Origin: an uncultured Acetatifactor sp.
GTDB lineage: Bacteria > Bacillota > Clostridia > Lachnospirales > Lachnospiraceae
NCBI GenBank assembly: GCA_947626405.1
Contig: CANQSE010000102.1
Location: 1-7,001, forward strand
Direction: 5' to 3'
Length of the DNA stretch: 7,001 nt
Shown: positions 4,873-7,001 of the stretch, in pieces
Position numbering within the stretch: the stretch's first letter is position 1
How the letters are laid out: each line of letters begins with the position of its first letter
Notes under the pieces: generated by a model
Told to the model about the DNA's origin: nothing
The model's input: only the letters and a program-made list of their open reading frames with translations
Database searches by the model: none
Made by a program: the position numbers and the translations under genes

Positions 4873-6024
4873 ATGGAAAAAAGAATGCTGGGAAAGACGG
4901 GACTTTCTGTCAGTGAAATAGGATTCGGAGGGGAATGGCTGGAGCGTCATCCCAGGGAAGAAGCCACAGCGCTTCTAAAGTATGCTGGGGAGAATGGAAT
5001 TAACATCATAGACTGCTGGATGGCGGATCCGAAATCAAGGGATATTATCGGGGATGCCATATATGGCAGAAGGGAAAGCTGGTATGTACAGGGGCATATT
5101 GGCTCTGTCTGGCAGAACGGTCAGTATGTGCGCACCAGAGATATGAAATATGTGAAACCCGCATTTGAAGATCTGCTTACGCGGCTTAAGACAGATTATA
5201 TCGACATCGGAATGATCCACTATGTGGATTCGGAGGAGGAATGGAGGGCGATTCAGGACTCTGAGTTTCTGGATTATGTAAAGGAGCTTAAGGCGAAGGG
5301 AACGATCCGTCATATCGGGATGAGCTCACATAATCCAAAAACCGCGATGCTGGCCGTACAGTCCGGTTACATAGAAATGATACTTTTCAGCATAAATCCC
5401 GCCTTTGATATGCTGCCCGCGGATGAAGATCTGGACAACCTGCTTTCAGAAGGCTATCAGTATGATCGCAGTCTTGCCGGCATCGACGCCGACAGGGCGC
5501 AGCTTTATCGGATGTGCGAGGAAAATAACGTCGGAATCACTGTTATGAAAGGGTTTGCGGGGGGAAGACTGCTTGATAAGGAGCGCTCGCCGTTTGCAAC
5601 TGCCCTCACGCCTCTGCAGTGCATCCATTACGCCCTGACAAGGCCCGGGGTATCTTCGATCCTTTGCGGTTTCGATACAAAAGAACAGGTTGATCAGGCC
5701 ATACGGTATGAAACTGCCACGGAGGCGGAAAAGGACTATGCTTCCGTGCTTGCAAACGCACCGTTACATTCCTACAGAGGAGAATGTACTTACTGTGGGC
5801 ACTGCAAACCCTGTCCGGCAAAGCTTGACATTGCAATGATCAACAAATTTTATGATCTGGCAGCTATGCAGCCGACGGTGCCCGCGTCAGTCAAAGCCCA
5901 TTATATGCTGCTGGAGCACAAGGCTTCCGAATGTTTGCAGTGCCGTTTATGCGAAGCAAGGTGCCCGTTTGGGGTTGGTGTCGCGGATAAGATGAAGAAG
6001 ACGGCGGAGCTGTTCGGCTGCTAG
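4873..6024 (+). CDS. Aldo/keto-reductase-like oxidoreductase with C-terminal 4Fe-4S motifs
   Basis: A 383-aa protein with an aldo/keto reductase barrel (about 1-290) and a ferredoxin-like tail, of the predicted-oxidoreductase type (COG1453-like) common in anaerobes; substrate unknown, cytosolic. The N-terminal KRMLGKTGLSVSEIGFGG and DYIDIGMIHYVDS are family signatures. The tail holds two Cys4 motifs, CTYCGHCKPCP (Cys305, 308, 311, 314) and CLQCRLCEARCP (Cys354, 357, 360, 364), sufficient for two [4Fe-4S] clusters. The tetrad is degenerate: Asp47 and His116 remain, but the usual Tyr is Asp52 and the usual Lys is His75 (VQGHIG where reductases have a T-K). Classical NAD(P)H-dependent carbonyl reduction is therefore doubtful, and cluster-mediated electron transfer is a reasonable inference. 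The start is supported by GGAGGG at 4861-4866, six bases upstream. Confidence 0.93.
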   Translation: MEKRMLGKTGLSVSEIGFGGEWLERHPREEATALLKYAGENGINIIDCWMADPKSRDIIGDAIYGRRESWYVQGHIGSVWQNGQYVRTRDMKYVKPAFEDLLTRLKTDYIDIGMIHYVDSEEEWRAIQDSEFLDYVKELKAKGTIRHIGMSSHNPKTAMLAVQSGYIEMILFSINPAFDMLPADEDLDNLLSEGYQYDRSLAGIDADRAQLYRMCEENNVGITVMKGFAGGRLLDKERSPFATALTPLQCIHYALTRPGVSSILCGFDTKEQVDQAIRYETATEAEKDYASVLANAPLHSYRGECTYCGHCKPCPAKLDIAMINKFYDLAAMQPTVPASVKAHYMLLEHKASECLQCRLCEARCPFGVGVADKMKKTAELFGC

Positions 6025-6039
6025 ACTCAGGAGCATATA

Positions 6040-6055
6040 GTGCAGTTTCCTGCAC
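6040..6055. other. Small perfect hairpin after the oxidoreductase gene
   Basis: GTGCAG (6040-6045), loop TTTC and CTGCAC (6050-6055) form a 6-bp stem 15 bases past the stop codon. No T tract follows on either strand, so it is not a standard intrinsic terminator. It might protect the 3' end of the message or attenuate readthrough into the kinase gene. Confidence 0.4.
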
Positions 6056-6060
6056 GGAGC

Positions 6061-6150
6061 AACGATTACATCAGTAATTACAAAAGGAATAACGATTACA
6101 TCAGTATTTACAAAAGGAATAACGATTGTGTCAGTATTTGAAAAACTGGA
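6061..6150. repeat. 30-bp tandem repeat running into the kinase start
   Basis: Units 6061-6090 and 6091-6120 differ by one base. The third unit (6121-6150) matches for its first 19 bases except ACA changed to GTG, which is the kinase start codon, and then diverges. Each of the first two units ends with AAAAGGAAT, and the second copy of this supplies the kinase ribosome binding site. The period is divisible by three, and the kinase frame is open upstream to 6041, reading TITSVITKGI, TITSVFTKGI, TIVSVFEKLE. Confidence 0.88.
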
Positions 6151-7001
6151 AAGCGAATATAACTGGAAACTAAAGAGTGATCCCGTTCCCTTAAAAGGCG
6201 GATTTATGCACAGAATGTACAGGATAGAAACGCAGCATGGGACGTACGCGCTGAAATTACTGAATAGCTTTGTCATGCAGAGAGAAAATGTAATGGACAA
6301 TTACGCCGAAGCGGAGCGGTTGGAACGGCTGTTGGAGCAAAGAGGCATACTTATTCTTCCTGCCCTGACGATTGGCGGGCGGAAGATGCAGGAAATAGAC
6401 GGCGAATATTTTTATCTGTTTGATTATTACGACGGGAAACCGCTTCGTGCGGGTGAGATCACTAAATACCATTGCGAGCAGATGGGAAGGGCGCTGGCTG
6501 CGATTCATTCTACGGACAGGAAGAACGCAGATGAAGATACCAGACAAATGTCTGTGGACTGGGATTTCTATCTCTCTGCAATGGAAAGGACGGATACGCG
6601 GCTGTATGAAATGCTGAGATCCTGTTATACGCTTATTCTGGAAAGTCAGGAGAACGGAAACAGGGCAAGGAAAAGGCTTCCGAATATTCTCGCTGTCTGT
6701 CATAACGATATGGATTGTAAAAATGTTCTCTGGAAAGGCGACGATTACCGTATTATCGACCTTGAATGTCTGTCCTACAACAATCCTATGATGGAACTGT
6801 TTGAGTTGGCTTTATGCTGGTCGGGGTATGAGGAATGTCAGATTGATTTCCGGCTTTTTAAGGCGTTTCTCAGGGGATATGCAAGCGCGGGAGAAGAACT
6901 GCCCACAGACTGGGAGACGCTGTACGACTGCAATAACGGCAGGCTGGAATGGCTGGAATACAATCTTAAGCGTGTGCTTGGGATTGACTGTGCGGACGAT
7001 G
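6128..7001 (+). CDS. APH-family phosphotransferase (kinase-like), 3' end outside window
   Basis: This ATP-dependent kinase-fold protein belongs to the aminoglycoside phosphotransferase / choline kinase superfamily. 291 codons are visible and the frame is open at the window edge. The N-lobe has a glycine-loop-like GGFMHRMYRIE and Ala-Leu-Lys with Lys43 as probable ATP-binding lysine. The catalytic loop is CHNDMDCKNVLW (His192, Asp194, Asn199; Brenner H-x-D-x4-N) and the metal-binding motif is IIDLE (Asp211, Glu213). The substrate cannot be told. Small-molecule kinases and spore-coat (CotS-type) relatives share these motifs, so antibiotic resistance should not be assumed. The GTG start at 6128 is chosen because AAAGGA (6113-6118) lies nine bases upstream and no other start codon exists in the open upstream frame. 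It begins 103 bases after the oxidoreductase gene and may be co-transcribed with it. Confidence 0.9.
   Translation, partial: MSVFEKLESEYNWKLKSDPVPLKGGFMHRMYRIETQHGTYALKLLNSFVMQRENVMDNYAEAERLERLLEQRGILILPALTIGGRKMQEIDGEYFYLFDYYDGKPLRAGEITKYHCEQMGRALAAIHSTDRKNADEDTRQMSVDWDFYLSAMERTDTRLYEMLRSCYTLILESQENGNRARKRLPNILAVCHNDMDCKNVLWKGDDYRIIDLECLSYNNPMMELFELALCWSGYEECQIDFRLFKAFLRGYASAGEELPTDWETLYDCNNGRLEWLEYNLKRVLGIDCADD

Noticed and set aside
6257..6703. 148-codon minus-strand ORF
   Set aside because: It is the antisense shadow of the kinase gene, whose plus-strand frame carries complete N-lobe and catalytic motifs.
6128..7001. Antibiotic-resistance aminoglycoside phosphotransferase
   Set aside because: Only the generic fold motifs are present. 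Nothing in the visible sequence or context points to aminoglycosides.

Overview
The window looks like chromosomal DNA from a Firmicute of class Clostridia, perhaps a Lachnospiraceae-type gut anaerobe. The grounds are a perfect CIRCE operator, strong AGGAGG-type ribosome binding sites, sigma-A style promoters, A/T-rich gaps between moderately G+C-rich genes, a tRNA gene without an encoded CCA, and protein types common in that group: a heterodimer-type ABC exporter half, a secreted transglutaminase-like protein, and an aldo/keto-reductase-like protein with 4Fe-4S motifs. The genus assignment is inference.

Layout. (1) 43-1812: an ABC exporter half-transporter, probably the second gene of a heterodimer pair whose partner lies just upstream. 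(2) 1813-2352: a 540-base gap holding a 15-bp x 7 tandem array, a minus-strand tRNA-Gly(GCC) with its own promoter and terminator, and the divergent promoter and CIRCE operator of the next gene. (3) 2353-2796: Hsp20 small heat-shock protein, ending in a strong intrinsic terminator at 2917-2954. (4) 2797-3171: a gap with two hairpins, a perfect 20-bp duplication and a candidate promoter. (5) 3172-4734: a membrane-anchored transglutaminase-like protein with an intact Cys-His-Asp triad. (6) 4735-4872: a gap with a 28-bp x 3 array. (7) 4873-6024: an aldo/keto-reductase-like protein with two C-terminal Cys4 motifs and a degenerate catalytic tetrad. (8) 6025-6127: a gap with a small hairpin and a 30-bp array that runs into the next start codon. 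(9) 6128-7001: an aminoglycoside-phosphotransferase-fold kinase, cut by the window edge.

The genes do not form an obvious single pathway. The hsp20 unit is an autonomous heat-shock transcription unit under inferred HrcA control, and the tRNA is a separate divergent unit. The ABC gene probably belongs to an operon that starts before the window. The last three genes lie in the same direction with gaps of about 100-140 bases.

The most unusual property is that all four gaps between same-strand protein genes carry their own short tandem repeat, each of different sequence and period (15, 23, 28 and 30 bp). One of them appears to be a duplication of the kinase gene's translation-start region. Another spans a possible 45-codon ORF whose ATG overlaps the ABC gene's stop codon. 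I found no CRISPR array, insertion sequence, phage gene or convincing new defence system.
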